DNA from: Podaxis mareebaensis
Taxonomy: Eukaryota; Basidiomycota; Agaricomycetes; Agaricales; Agaricaceae
NCBI GenBank assembly: GCA_018524725.1
Contig: JAEUWP010000128.1
Coordinates: 52,672-116,671 of the forward strand
Direction: 5' to 3'
Length of the DNA: 64,000 bases
Below are positions 1-11,188 of the stretch, piece after piece. A program made the position numbers and the translations under genes. The first letter of the stretch is position 1. Every line of letters begins with the position of its first letter. The notes beneath the pieces were generated by a model. It was not told the origin of the DNA. It made no database searches and saw only the letters and a program-made list of their open reading frames with translations.

Positions 1-62
1 AGTAGGTGGACGCTGCGTCAGTTCTAGGTACTGGGATGCAGCAGTTGCGGTGCACCCGGGGT

Positions 63-160
63 ATATTTGCAAACCGTTTTCAGTGAGATTCTAGGTGTGG
101 AGCAATTCAGTTTTGATCCAGTTTTCATTGAAATCTCACCGAAAGCGGAATTGCAAATAT
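63..160. mobile_element. Short inverted-repeat (MITE-like) element, copy 1
   Basis: A 98-bp segment is bounded by a perfect 10-bp inverted repeat (ATATTTGCAA at 63-72, TTGCAAATAT at 151-160). Similarity of the two arms continues inward to about 30 bp (GTGAGATT left against AATCTCAC right). The same core occurs at 16157-16258 in unit 3 but at a different point of the unit, and it is absent from both points in unit 2, so it behaves as an insertion. It has no coding capacity. The target duplication is not clear. Confidence 0.6.
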
Positions 161-1136
161 GTTCTAGCCAGAAATCTCATCTGAAGAACCTCAGGACACA
201 TATACCCACTGCAAGTAACTTCAGAAATAACCTTCTCACGGAATCCAAAACAAAAAGTCACCCATAAGGCTGGGCACTATCGCGTTGATGCCGGGGCGAC
301 AATACAAACAATAAGGGTTAGCATCCAGAGCTCTTAGAAGAGCGTCGAAGGGATAGTTGTCTAAAACCTAACGGCGTATAGCACCACGGACGAGGACTGG
401 GGTTAGTGGGAGCAATCCTTCCACTGGGCGTCAGATTGTTATTGATCGAAGTGACACATCAGCCGAGGTAGCGCGCGTACCCTGTGGAAGCGATGTGTTT
501 GATTATGTAAAGTTATTTGAGGGTGCATCATTCGGTGTGACCTTGGGATCAAGTGTTGGGGTGAGGCACCATGGTAGATGAGTCATGTTCTTTGTATTGT
601 TATATTGGCTTTGCATGTACCCAAGGGCTCGGAATAAGTACCTTCCGTACTCGGAAGACGTCTGACTAAACAATTACTCCAACATCAAGCATCATCGTTC
701 AAGTTGGATGTTAAACGCTGATTAACTGGCTATCGCCACTGCAAATGTTAACGAGTCCTGTCTTTTCGATTCCTCATACCCTATCATGACCTTTTAAGCG
801 CTCAGTGGAGCTTTCGTGACGACCGACAGCAGGATGAATGGTGCATCGTAACATAGGGAAGGGCTAAGCATGCTTTGCACCCAATTATAGTACTTTTGGG
901 CTGAAATCAATCACCGAACCTTCCATGATACGCCGCTGTGTCAGCGAAATTCTATTCTTCCTTTGGCTTCCTTAGCGTCAATCAACAGGCTATAGATCCT
1001 CCGGTGTGTAAATCGTGCCCAAGAGACACAGCGCCTATTCGGTCACATAAGAAGCTTGCCATCGGGCATGGACTAAACGTCTTTCTCCTCGCCTGCAACC
1101 TCCACTCCCCTCAAGGCGTTAGAGACCGTTGGCCAG
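161..1136. other. Non-coding upstream block of CorA copy A
   Basis: No credible reading frame. The block is recognisably similar to 9924-11188 and 15120-16420 but with many substitutions and small indels, as expected for the 5' flank of a duplicated gene. I see no TATA box that is conserved in all three. Confidence 0.6.
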
Positions 1137-3568
1137 ATGCACTCCCCCCAGCCGACATTCCGATCCATGGAAACGCATTTCCTTGCGTCTCAAGATACGT
1201 CTCGGAAGGAATACAGAGGGAGTTTACTTCCCTCGCCATCCTTCCGCCATGCAGCGCCGTCAGCACCTTGGCCCTGGGTAGACATTGACGATGGTGAGTT
1301 GCACACCGCGGATCGAAGCTTGTGTTATCCATATCTTGCATGACAAGTAGAAATCAATGACGACCAAATGGGCCTGATGAATGGCGGCGCGCCGCCAATC
1401 CCCGAACTCTGCGACCACATGAGCTGTGACAATTGTTGGAAAGGGTACCCCCAATCACGTTTCCCCAACTGGACACCGGCGCAAGTGAGAAAGAGCAAGA
1501 TTGCCGATGCTGTAACGCGCGCGCAAGAAAAAGATTGTGTCTGCCATCTCGTTGATATCGATGTCAACGGTCTCTTCAGGAACAGAGACAAGTTTGCCTC
1601 TAAGCCGGAGAGCCAGGTGGAGGAGACGTGGAGAATTGTTTTGAATGCCAAGGTGGGCACCCTTCATCAGACACGAGGTCCGAACGGCTAAGCATAGCTT
1701 TCGTAGCGCCCTTCGTGGTCGCGGACCCGGGCTATCTTCATTGAGAACCTGTCGGGCCCAATACTCCAGATGCTGGGGACCAAGTAAGCAAACCCTCTCA
1801 AATCACCCCAAACTGGTCTCATCCCCAACGATAGATACAACATCGAGCCATTCTTTTTTTCATCTTCCCTAAATTGGATTCCTTCTCGCTTCCAAGAAGA
1901 GCTGCAGCCTGGAATCGGTGATCGTACGCATTTTCCTGTAGGGAACGGCGCACCCCTGCTCAATACTTGCACCAACAGATATTACAATCACGCTTACGTT
2001 CCTGCGGTCAGTATCTACGCAAAAGATGCCTGACCACAAAGCAGCAACACGGCCATACTCCGGCCGTATGAACGGTTCCAGCGAATCCGTGTCGTCCATC
2101 AAGAACGGCAAGAATCCGCAGTCCACACTTTGTGAGCGATCGTGTTATTGAACCTCCACCGCGCGGTTCTTGACAAATAACTGTAGTCGATGAGTCTATT
2201 GACACAAAGGCGCCTTTGAAACTCCGATACAGTGCGTTCCCGCTCTGCCATGTCACTGCGCGATATTGATTTCATCCATGAGCAGGCGACCGATACCTCT
2301 GCTTGGACCTGCTTTCCGTCCATCTGATACGAAACATCAATGGAAATACCATCATTTCCTACCACCCAAGTTTGGACCTGCCGACAACGGGGGCGGAGGA
2401 ACTCCATGACAGGATCAGGTTTGCCGGTATGCCTCACATCGAGCCGAGCTTTTGAGCCCAATTGACCTTTCACCCCTTCTCCGCAGGTCAAAGTGTCTAT
2501 TGGCAAAAGATGTTCCAGGAATCGAGTGACCCTACTCTCCTCCTGCTAACGTTTCTCTGGCACGCGTTATACTCGTGGGATCAAGCCCTAGAACACCTGT
2601 ACAACCACATCTGTCAATTGGTTTGTGCTATTATCTGACGTGATATTTGAGGCTCGGCTGACTATATGGGCTCGAACAGGAATCTAAAGTCATTGACACT
2701 GGTCGATGGAAAATGACACAAGATTTACACATCATCCGCGCCCACCAACTCTTTTACACCTCCCTCCTAGACGATTTCCGCAAAAGTGTGGAATTCATTC
2801 GCAAACATGAAAACCCAGCCATGTCATCAGACAAAATCGGCAACCGTGACAGGGAACTTAGCAAGAAGTTTCTGGAGAGAGAATGCGACAACTTGGTCCT
2901 TGAGATCGACAGATTGGTCAAGGACTTGTTGATGCAGGAGAACCGGTTGAAGAATGTTATGAATTTGGTGAATATGAGTACGCCCGTGGCCGTCGCCGTA
3001 ACTAACCATTCAATTTCTCTCAGGTTTTCTGTAGTGTTAACATTACGGATAGTAAATTGATGAGAGAGATGACAAAAGCGGCTATGAAGGATAGTGCAGC
3101 TGTATGCTCTCCTGTTCCCTCTTTGAGTGGCTTCGTGCTTGACTCACCGAACCTCTACAGATGAAACAGATCGCCTACCTCACCATGGTCTTCCTCCCTG
3201 CCTCATTTGTTGCTGTAAGCGCTTCCCTTCTGCCTGCGTTGCACTCCGAGCTCAACAGTGTTTAGGGTATATTTGGCATGAACACTCACGAAATTGCCCC
3301 TGGAACGAATGGCGACCTCCGATACTACGTTGCCTTTGCCATTCCTCTCACCTTATTCACCGTCTGGGTCATCATTGCATTCCAAAGTCGATACCTCCTC
3401 AAAGATAAATCATTCTTTGTGCGCTTAGGGTGGCCTTGGTTCTTGTTCCGCGAATGGTGCAATCGGAAACACCGTCGGGAGGAGAGAGCACAGCAGGTAG
3501 TAGATCGGACGATTAAGGAGGATTATGACGATGACGTGGAATACAAGTTAAACGACAGCATTGTATAA
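1137..3568 (+). CDS. CorA-like Mg2+ transporter-type membrane protein, copy A
   Basis: Twelve exons: 1137-1293, 1351-1652, 1707-1783, 1835-1923, 1979-2131, 2187-2231, 2286-2426, 2487-2620, 2680-2967, 3024-3101, 3161-3214, 3266-3568. They join in frame to 606 residues, and all introns are GT-AG of 51-60 nt. The C-terminus has two membrane segments (about 489-506 and 527-548), and GIFGMN at 507-512 supplies the GMN loop that defines the CorA family. The large N-terminal part is cytoplasmic, with a cysteine cluster (C73, C78, C81) and a coiled-coil stretch before TM1 (exon 9). Family knowledge: CorA pentamers conduct Mg2+, but this basidiomycete subfamily is poorly characterised, so the substrate is inferred. 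The ATG is chosen because it is aligned in all three copies. Confidence 0.85.
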
Positions 3569-3783
3569 TATAGTGCTAGTTCGCGGTGCTCTCGACTTTC
3601 CAGCGGTAGCCGTGTAGTTTATTCTCGGATTTGAATGGTCCATTCGAATTCCATTGTACCTGACACATTTGTTATCTTCGTTCTCCGTGTTGCACACTGT
3701 TATCCTTGCCAATGACACACAAATCCTTCGGTTGTGCGGAGAGCCGGGCGGAGAGGCTTCAGGGTGTGAGGTGTTTGTTACTC
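3569..3783. other. 3' flank of CorA copy A
   Basis: Short non-coding stretch shared with 13627-13820 and 18854-18960. No gene. Confidence 0.6.
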
Positions 3784-4294
3784 TGCATAGCCCTAGTATG
3801 ACAACTTACTCCCACAATCAGACGCTGGCCTCCTCTAGGACTTCGACCTCCTTGACATAATCCCCCTTGCGTCTGTAGATAATAAATTCCGCGCTCTTGA
3901 TCGTAGCTTAGGGCAACCCATGTGATCATGGCCCTCTACTCTCCGCTTACTTCAAGACCGACTCCCCTAGTACGCATAAATCATATCAGCTATAACTTAG
4001 AAGTCACAAACGACTTCCCACAGCAAGAATTGTATATCGCGGAACTCTAGTCGGGCAACATCTACGTTATGCCCAAGCCTTCCTCTCCCCTGCAACTTCC
4101 TCCTTCACTATGCAAGAGCTCTCGACGTGCCTCGCCTCAGTTTTTCAAGGGAGAAGGTGTTCGCGAGCAAGAAGACGGTATTCTCGTCGTGGAATTGGAG
4201 ATCAGTAAAACGACGCACGACCTGAATGTCCTTGAGACCGAACTAAGGAACTTAGGAATGGTAATGAGCGAATTGGAAGGAAGGGAACCGCAAA
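3784..4294 (+). pseudogene. Decayed fragment of the IRE1 luminal-domain exon, copy 1
   Basis: About 500 bp resembles the sense strand of the IRE1 gene of this window (minus strand, roughly 57000-57540) along one collinear path. Matching landmarks are the block ending in CTCCTTGACATA, the stretch before and after ATCTACGTTATGCCCAA at about 4060, ATGCAAGAGCTC at about 4110, and GTGGAATTGGAGAT at about 4190. Substitutions, small deletions and an in-frame TAG break the frame, so it is not functional. The copy lies in the opposite genomic orientation to the parent gene and stops at about 4294. It was probably carried along when the unit was amplified, since unit 2 has it too. Confidence 0.75.
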
Positions 4295-4679
4295 TGGTAT
4301 GGACCATTGTAAGCCTGTCGCTTACGGAGGATTATACTCAACTCACGGGGTACGTATGACAGCGTCAATCGTATTCCAGTGACATCAAGAGTTGTTCTAC
4401 TTACAATAGCAAGAATAGGACCCTCAAACAAATGCATGTCCTATGACATATCGGGCAATTAACAATTCGGGATATAATCCGTCTTCAGAGCCCAAGTCAT
4501 GGTTCCGGAGGGGGTTTCGGGTGCCGTTTATAGTTCTGGCTTCTTTCATTACTCGAAATGGCGCAGGTTACCGCAATAACCCATTAACAGATTACCAGAT
4601 TCGCATTTATAGGTTCGGTGAGAATCCCACCGTTCATTCATTTCGGTGCCTGCGGAGGATTACCGCCATAGCGAGACAA
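4295..4679. other. Unit 1 tail without recognisable gene
   Basis: Matches the tail of unit 2 (about 14690-14965) and has no supported reading frame. Confidence 0.5.
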
Positions 4680-4684
4680 CACCT
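4680..4684. repeat. Target-site duplication (left), CACCT
   Basis: CACCT directly precedes the 5' LTR and recurs directly after the 3' LTR at 9769-9773. The equivalent empty site at the unit 2/unit 3 junction (about 14970) has one copy. Confidence 0.95.
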
Positions 4685-4997
4685 TGTTGGAACACAAGCG
4701 CGTACCGAGTCAGGCGCTAGACCAGGAACAACGCGGCTGACGAGACATTAGATTACGGACTTAATATGACATAGTAGATAGATTTTTTTTCTCCTAGTTA
4801 GCCTCCTATATGGTAGTTTATATACGTACAGTAGAAGTGCGTTTGCCTCAGCCCTCGTACTGTCAACGAGCGACTGAGGTAAGCCACCACTCAACATCCT
4901 CAATATCTGTTACTTATCGCTCGTAGTCTATATTGTTTACAGGTACATAATACAGCCCTCGTACTGTCAACGAGCGACTGAGTCTATATTGTTTACA
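4685..4997 (+). repeat. 5' LTR
   Basis: 313 bp, TGTTGGAAC to TTTACA. It contains two copies of a block with a short hairpin (CTCGT, 7-nt loop, ACGAG), at about 4849-4880 and 4951-4982, and two copies of TCTATATTGTTTACA. Confidence 0.97.
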
Positions 4998-5010
4998 GGT
5001 TATGGGCCCC
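4998..5010 (+). promoter_or_regulatory. Primer-binding site complementary to the anticodon arm of initiator tRNA-Met
   Basis: GGTTATGGGCCCC lies immediately after the LTR. It is the reverse complement of GGGGCCCATAACC, the anticodon stem-loop of a eukaryotic initiator tRNA, rather than of a tRNA 3' end. This is how Drosophila copia primes, from a half-tRNA-iMet. The priming mode here is inferred from complementarity alone. Confidence 0.75.
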
Positions 5011-5059
5011 ACCCGCTGTTAAACAAGCACAGTTTACTGCCATTTGAACCCACGCCGAT

Positions 5060-8000
5060 ATGTCTACCACTGTCAATGACGTGCTACCTTCCACTGTGCC
5101 CATGTTGGAACAGTCAGGAGCGAACTGGGCTATATTCCAGTTGCGTTTCCAGATGGCCGTTCAGGGTAAAGGCCTGTGGGAGCACTTTGACGGAAGTAAG
5201 GTCCAGCCGTCACAACAAGTCCCCTCTATATCCGTTTCTCCAGCATCCCCACCGTCTCCTAGTGAGACGAAATCTTCAACCACAGCGGCTTCCACAGCCG
5301 CCAGCCCCCCAGCTTCCCAAATCCTGCTTGGTACTCTGACTGAGATCGCCAAATGGGACCGATGCGAGAGCATTGCGAAATCGCTCCTGGCCCAACGATT
5401 GCCCAACTCGACCTTGATGGTAGCTGCCAGTCAATCAACGGTTGCGAAGATGTGGACAACAGTAGTGAAGGAATATACCTATAAGGGGGCCTTCTCCCAG
5501 ACCTGACTTCGTCGTGATTTCCTGTCCTCTCGGTGTCCAAAAGATGGAAATGTACATGCTTTTCTCAATACCCTGAGAGCCCGTCATGCTGAACTTGATG
5601 CCATGGGTGTTTCCATCAACAACAATGACTACTGAAGCACCATTATACAATCGCTACCTTGGTCGCTCTCGAGCTTCGCGTCGGGTCAGCTCACATCCGC
5701 AACCCTTCAAGGTGAGACCATTGATCCAGACTTGCTGATTGTTGTTATCAGTGATGAGTATGATTGGATCCAGTCAACTCACTCGAAGGGAAATGGCAAG
5801 GGAGATGGGACAACAAATAGTGATGATGCTATGGCAGTTGAGTCTGCAAATAAGGGGAAGGGGAAGGGCAAGGGGAAGGAGAAAGGCAAGGGACCATGTT
5901 GGGAATGCGGGGGACCACACATGAAGAAAGTGTGCCCTCAGAAGAAGGAGAAACAGGCAAGTGGTCCATCTCAACCAGCAGCCAGCACAAACATCGTAGA
6001 CGATGATGTGGCCTTCTCTTTCAAGGACATTGAGAACACCCATTCAATCCCTGTGCTGATCCCTGTCCGCATGGATATTGGCGAAGTCGAAGAGGATTTC
6101 TTCGATGTGACTGATGACAAGTTTGATGAAACCGACATTGATTACATGAAAGAATATGCAAGCGAATGTGCAACTGTCTCTGAACCTGCAACAACTGATC
6201 AAGTCAGCCATGTTCAAGATGCCCAGAAGTCAGAGGTGTGAGTCGAGCTTTTCGACTCAGGTGCATCACATCATATTACCCCCTACCATGATGTATTCAC
6301 GAATTTCGAGGCCACAGCCCCTCACCCCCTCCAAGCTGTGAATCAGAAAAATTTCTGTGCAACTGGTAAAGGGGAGGTAGTCATCGATCTGCCAAACAGT
6401 GTCGATATGTCTAAACTGCGACTTATTGAAGTCTTATATTTGCCTGAGGTCGACTACACGCTCATATCTATCAGCCATCTAGATGAAGCTGGTTTCTCGG
6501 TTACTTTCTCCAATGGGAAATGCATTATTCGTGATCCAGGTGGTACTCATGTGGCAGAGGTTCCCAAAAATCAAAACGGACTGTACAAGATAGTCCATGA
6601 GGTTCCAACAGAAGTGAACGCTGTTGGGGAGCCACTCACCCTAGATCTGCTACACTGTCACCTTGGCCATATATCAGCCAAGTCTGCTAGACAGTTAGTC
6701 CGTGATGGCTTGGTCACAGGATTGAAGTTGGATGATAGCGGTCCAGCAGACATCTTCTGTGATGCCTGTGCATATGCAAAAGCAACATGTCTACCCATTG
6801 TGAAGGAGCGAGAGGGGGAGAGAGCGAAGGCTGTGGGTGAGGAGGTTCACTCAGACGTATGGGGTCCTGCATGAACAGCAACCAAGAAAGGCTGTTGATA
6901 CTATGTCACCTTCACAGATGACTACTCCTGCTGGACTCACATTGATTTTCTTGAAAAGAAATCAGAAGTCTTCGCCGCGTACAAGAATTTCAAGGCTTGG
7001 TGTGAAACCCAGTTTGGTGTGCACATTAAGTCCCTACACTCCGACAGAGGAGGCGAGTACACATCTGCTGAGTTTTGTCAGCACCTTAGGTCCCAGGGTA
7101 CAGAATCTAAACTCACTGTGCATGACACCCTGCAATACAATGGTGTAGTGGAGTGGCAAAATCACACAATTGTCGAACACAGTCGGGCATTGTTATATGG
7201 ACACCCTATACCCAGGTACCTGTGGGTGGATGCAGCAGCACATGCAGTGTGGCTGATGAACCACACAGGGACAAAAGCACTCACTAACAAAACTCCCTTT
7301 GAGGTGTTATATGGCAAATGGCTGAATCTCAGTGGCCTTCGTGAGTGGGGGGAAGAAGTATGGGTGCATGATGATAGCAGTGATAAATGGGATGGACATG
7401 TGAAGAAAGGATGTTGGCTGGGGTATGACTCTGAGAGCAATGGCTCCCATATCTGGTTCCCTGACACCGGTGTTGTCAGTATTGAGCAGAACTTCCGTTT
7501 CGTTGACAGCAGTCACATTAGTCTCAAGGGGGAGCAAGATGTATCAGCTAGTGAGACCAGAAGCAACTGCACACTCACCTTGAATACCTCAACTACTCCC
7601 ACGGATCAAAGTATCTCATCACCCATTGCGGAGCCAGACCCTCCAGATACCGATGATGCTCAAGACCCACCCCTTGAAGATTTTGCACCCGATGTGCTAC
7701 CAGAACCTCCCAGCAACAATCATCTACATGTACCAGAAGAGCCTGAGCATCCACATCAAAATTGGAACCCTAGTCCCAAGGCCCATGATATTCTTGAGGG
7801 GCAAGCCATTATGGTTGCTGAAGAGACAGAATGGGAAGAAGTCTGGGCATTTGTAGCAGAGACTGAGGACATGGAGGCATTGGAGCCAACAAGTCTGAAG
7901 GATGCCATGGGGAGAGTGGATTGGGAGTTATGGAAGAAGGTGATGGAAGAAGAGCTGAAGATGTTGGGAGAAGCAGGAACATGGGAACTCGTTGATCTGC

Positions 8001-9448
8001 CAATCGGTGTCAACATAGTTGGCTGTAAATGGGTATTCAAAGTGAAGAAGGATGTGGCTGGAAACATTGTTCGATACAAAGCCTGCCTTGTCACACAGGG
8101 ATTCTCCCAGGTTCCAGGCATCGACTATTTCGATATGTATGCCCCTGTTGCCCACCTCTTGTCAATACAGGCTGTCCTTGCCATCGCAGCCGCTAGAGAC
8201 ATGGAGGTGCATCAAATCGACATCAAGGGAGCATACCTAAATGGGAAACTCACTGATGACGAAGTAATCTTTATGTGCCAACCTCCAGGCTTCACAAATA
8301 CCACGTTCCCCTGCCAAGTATGTCACCTCAAGAAGATGTTATATGGACTTAAACAGTCTGGACGATGCTGGTATCAACATCTATGCAAAATTCTAGTCGA
8401 CATACTGGGATTCACACAGTGTGACATCGACCACAGTGTTTTCTTCAAAATCACCATCAACGACCTCATAATCATTTTAGTTCACGTCGATGATTGCACG
8501 CTTGTTGCGACCACCCTGAAGCTCATCGTGTGGGTAAAGAGGGGAATAGCTGACCAGGTGGAGATCATGGATCTCAGTGAAATTCACTGGCTACTTGGGA
8601 TCGAAGTCAGAAGGGATAGAGAGAAGAGAACAATATCTTTGTGCCAACGTTCGTACATTGACACCTCACTCAGACGTTTTGGACTCGAAGATTCAAAGCC
8701 ACTCAGTATCCCAATGGACCCCGCTGCTAAGCTCACCTCTGAACAATCACCAAAATCCACTGCTGACATTGCTCGCATGGCATGCCTCCCATACCAAGAA
8801 GCTGTCGGTACTCTCATGTATGCTGCACTTGGTACTAGGCCCAACATTGCGTACGCTGTTCAAGTCCTCTCACGATTCACCAAAGCACCTAGAGAGGCCC
8901 ATTGGGAAGCAGTAAAACGGGTTTTTCGATACCTCAAGGGCACTCACGACCTACGGCTTACCTATGGAGGCAAAGACGAAAAGCTTGAGGGTTTCACAGA
9001 TGCAGATGGGAACATGGCTGAAGATCGATGCGCCACCTCTGGATATGCATTCATGATCAACGGCGGTGCTGTCTCCTGGAGCACGAAGAAACAAGAGCTC
9101 ATCACCCTATCCACAACTGAGTCTGAATACATTGGTGCGATGCATGCGACTAAAGAAGCCTTATGGCTTCGCTCACTTGTTTCACAAATTTTTAGGTCAC
9201 AACTCCCCACCACCACCATATTTTCTGATAACCAATCTGCCATCGCACTCGCAAACGACAATCAATTCCATGTGCGCACGAAACACATTGATATATGATA
9301 TCATTTCATACGATGGGTCATAGAAGAAGGGAAAATCAGATTGGTTTATTGCCCCACAGGCGACATGGTTGCTGACGTTTTCACGAAAGCACTTCCTTCA
9401 CCCAAGGTGAAGCACTTTGCTTGAAACTTAGGCCTTGTTACGGCTTGA
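5060..9448 (+). pseudogene. gag-pol of the copia element, one frame with seven premature stops
   Basis: All parts lie in one frame of 1,463 codons with no frameshift. In order: gag; a zinc knuckle at about 5898 (C-x2-C-x3-H-x4-C, one residue shorter than usual); protease with DSGA at about 6258; GAG-pre-integrase HHCC region at about 6655-6780; integrase catalytic D, D and E near 6851, 7041 and 7151; reverse transcriptase with an HVDD version of the YVDD box at about 8485; RNase H from about 8995. Stops are TGA at 5504, 5633, 6239, 6872, 6896, 9296 and 9422. No TAA or TAG interrupts it. Cys, Trp or His stand where relatives have Arg, which points to CpG transitions. Confidence 0.93.
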
Positions 9449-9455
9449 GGGGGAG
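9447..9455 (+). promoter_or_regulatory. Polypurine tract
   Basis: GAGGGGGAG immediately upstream of the 3' LTR, the usual primer for plus-strand DNA synthesis. Confidence 0.85.
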
Positions 9456-9768
9456 TGTTGGAACACAAGCGCGTACCGAGTCAGGCGCTAGACCAGGAAC
9501 AACGCGGCTGACGAGACATTAGATTACGGACTTAATATGACATAGTAGATAGATTTTTTTTCTCCTAGTTAGCCTCCTATATGGTATTTTATATACGTAC
9601 AGTAGAAGTGCGTTTGCCTCAGCCCTCGTACTGTCAACGAGCGACTGAGGTAAGCCGCCACTCAACATCCTCAATATCTGTTACTTATCGCTCGTAGTCT
9701 ATATTGTTTACAGGTACATAATACAGCCCTCGTACTGTCAACGAGCGACTGAGTCTATATTGTTTACA
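9456..9768 (+). repeat. 3' LTR
   Basis: 313 bp. It differs from the 5' LTR at two sites by eye: GGTAGTTT against GGTATTTT, and GCCACCAC against GCCGCCAC. The second is a CpG/CpA transition. Confidence 0.97.
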
Positions 9769-9773
9769 CACCT
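9769..9773. repeat. Target-site duplication (right), CACCT
   Basis: Second copy of the 5-bp duplication; the first is at 4680-4684. Confidence 0.95.
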
Positions 9774-10695
9774 AGCCAGCTATGATGGGCTATGTAGGAC
9801 CTTGCAGAACAAGGAAAGCGAGAAAGGCTTCACGTCCAGAACCTGACTTCTCTCGTTGGGCGGAGCAAAGCATGCGCTTAGGGATCGTGTCGCGCGTCTG
9901 AGGGTCCGACTAGGTATCCACTCTTGTGGCTAGCAATTTCATTCTTCTCACTTCTGGCTTTTGCGAATCAATGTATCAGAAGAACGCATGTAAGGAGGGC
10001 TGCATCAAGGTCTCCGCAGCCCGCAGGCAGGCGCTGTGCTAATTCTGGTACTGTGCACACCTGGAATCACGATCCCGTCCGAAACACCCCGAGCCATATA
10101 TCCCCGCTGGGGGTAACCTCTGAAATGACCTCCTCACAGAATACGAAGCAACGCAATCACTCATAAGGCTAGGTTTTATCATGTTGATATCGAGGCGATT
10201 ATACAGATGATAAGATTGAACACTTTGGGTTGCTCGAAGCTCGTTGGGGAGCAGTTGTCTAAGGCCAAACGAGGTGAGGCGCCACTGGCGAGTACCTGGA
10301 GTCGACGGGAGCAATCCTTCTACTGCGAGGGCGTCTTCCTCACAGATCATAGAAGCTTTGGAGTTATGGTTATTGATCGAGGTGACATCGGCCGACGCAG
10401 CGCTACCTCGTGTGGGCGACGTGTTCTGTCAAAGCTATGAGAAACCAAAACAAGAAGTTGAGGGTGCATCGACTGGCGTGACCTCGGAGTCAAGTGTTGA
10501 AAGCACCATAGTAATGAACCGTGTTCCCTGCGGTTATTATCGGCTTTGTGTGTACACGAGGAATGCACATAGCACTGCATCCCATCTTGACCTTGCACCA
10601 ATACCTTCTGTACTCAGAAGAGTTTCATTAAACGAGCACTCAACGTCAGACATCAAATTGAGTGTTGAACGCTAATAGACAGGCCATTGCCACCA

Positions 10696-10887
10696 CAAAT
10701 GCCGATGAGTCCTATCTTCGGTATTTCCCGTACTCATGCCCTTGTACGCGCCCAACGGGGTTCCCGTGAAGAGTGACTGGGAACGAATCAGCAAATGTTG
10801 ATGAGTCCTGCCTTCTCGATCCCTCATGCCCCTATCATGTCCTTGTAAGCGCCCAATGAAGCTCCCGTAACGACCGACTGCGGGATG
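10696..10887 (+). repeat. Local tandem duplication of about 96 bp
   Basis: CAAATG.. GATGAGTCCT .. CTCATGCCC .. CGCCCAA occurs twice with a period of 96 bp (10696 and 10792). Unit 3 has a single copy at about 15915. It is diverged, hence not very recent. Confidence 0.65.
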
Positions 10888-11188
10888 AATCGTCCATCGT
10901 AACGTCGAGAAGCACTTAACTTGCTTTGCAGCCAATTGTAGCACCTTTGGGCTGAAATCAGTTACCCAAACTTCTATAACGTGTCGCTGTGTCAGCCAAC
11001 CTTAACTGGTCCTTCTGGTTTTCTTAGCGTCCAACGGGACTATTGGATCTTCCAATGTGTAAATCGTGCCCAAGGGACACAGCGCCTATTCGGTCACATA
11101 AAAAGCTTGCCAGTGTGCATGGGCTAAGCGTCTTTCTCTTCGTCTGCTACTTTCATCCCCCTTCGAAATGTTGAATATCATTGGCCGA

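Larger units (their letters stand above)
1..4684 (+). repeat. Segmental duplication unit 1 (left end outside window)
   Basis: Its order matches units 2 and 3: an upstream non-coding block, a CorA-like gene, a 3' block. The last part holds an IRE1-derived fragment. The unit ends where the copia LTR begins. Non-coding flanks are clearly diverged from the other units, while the gene body is much better conserved. The start is cut by the window edge. Subtracting the copia element plus one target duplication (5,089 bp) from the 10,052 bp between gene starts A and B gives a native period of about 4.96 kb. Confidence 0.85.
4685..9768 (+). mobile_element. Ty1/copia LTR retrotransposon, full length, coding region broken
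   Basis: 5,084 bp with 313-bp LTRs beginning TG and ending CA, a 5-bp duplication, a primer-binding site and a polypurine tract. The pol order protease, integrase, reverse transcriptase, RNase H identifies the copia superfamily. The LTRs differ at two positions by eye, so the insertion is recent. It sits at the junction of duplication units 1 and 2 and therefore postdates the duplication. The gag-pol frame has seven premature TGA codons, so this copy cannot make its own proteins. Confidence 0.97.

Noticed and set aside
938..1343. Overlapping frames on both strands at the start of CorA copy A
   Set aside because: They run across the first intron or lie antisense to exons 1-2; the spliced frame explains the conservation with copies B and C.
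4685..9768. Recoding of the TGA codons in gag-pol (for example as Trp or Sec)
   Set aside because: They stand at positions where Arg is expected and all can come from CGA by one CpG transition; decay is simpler.
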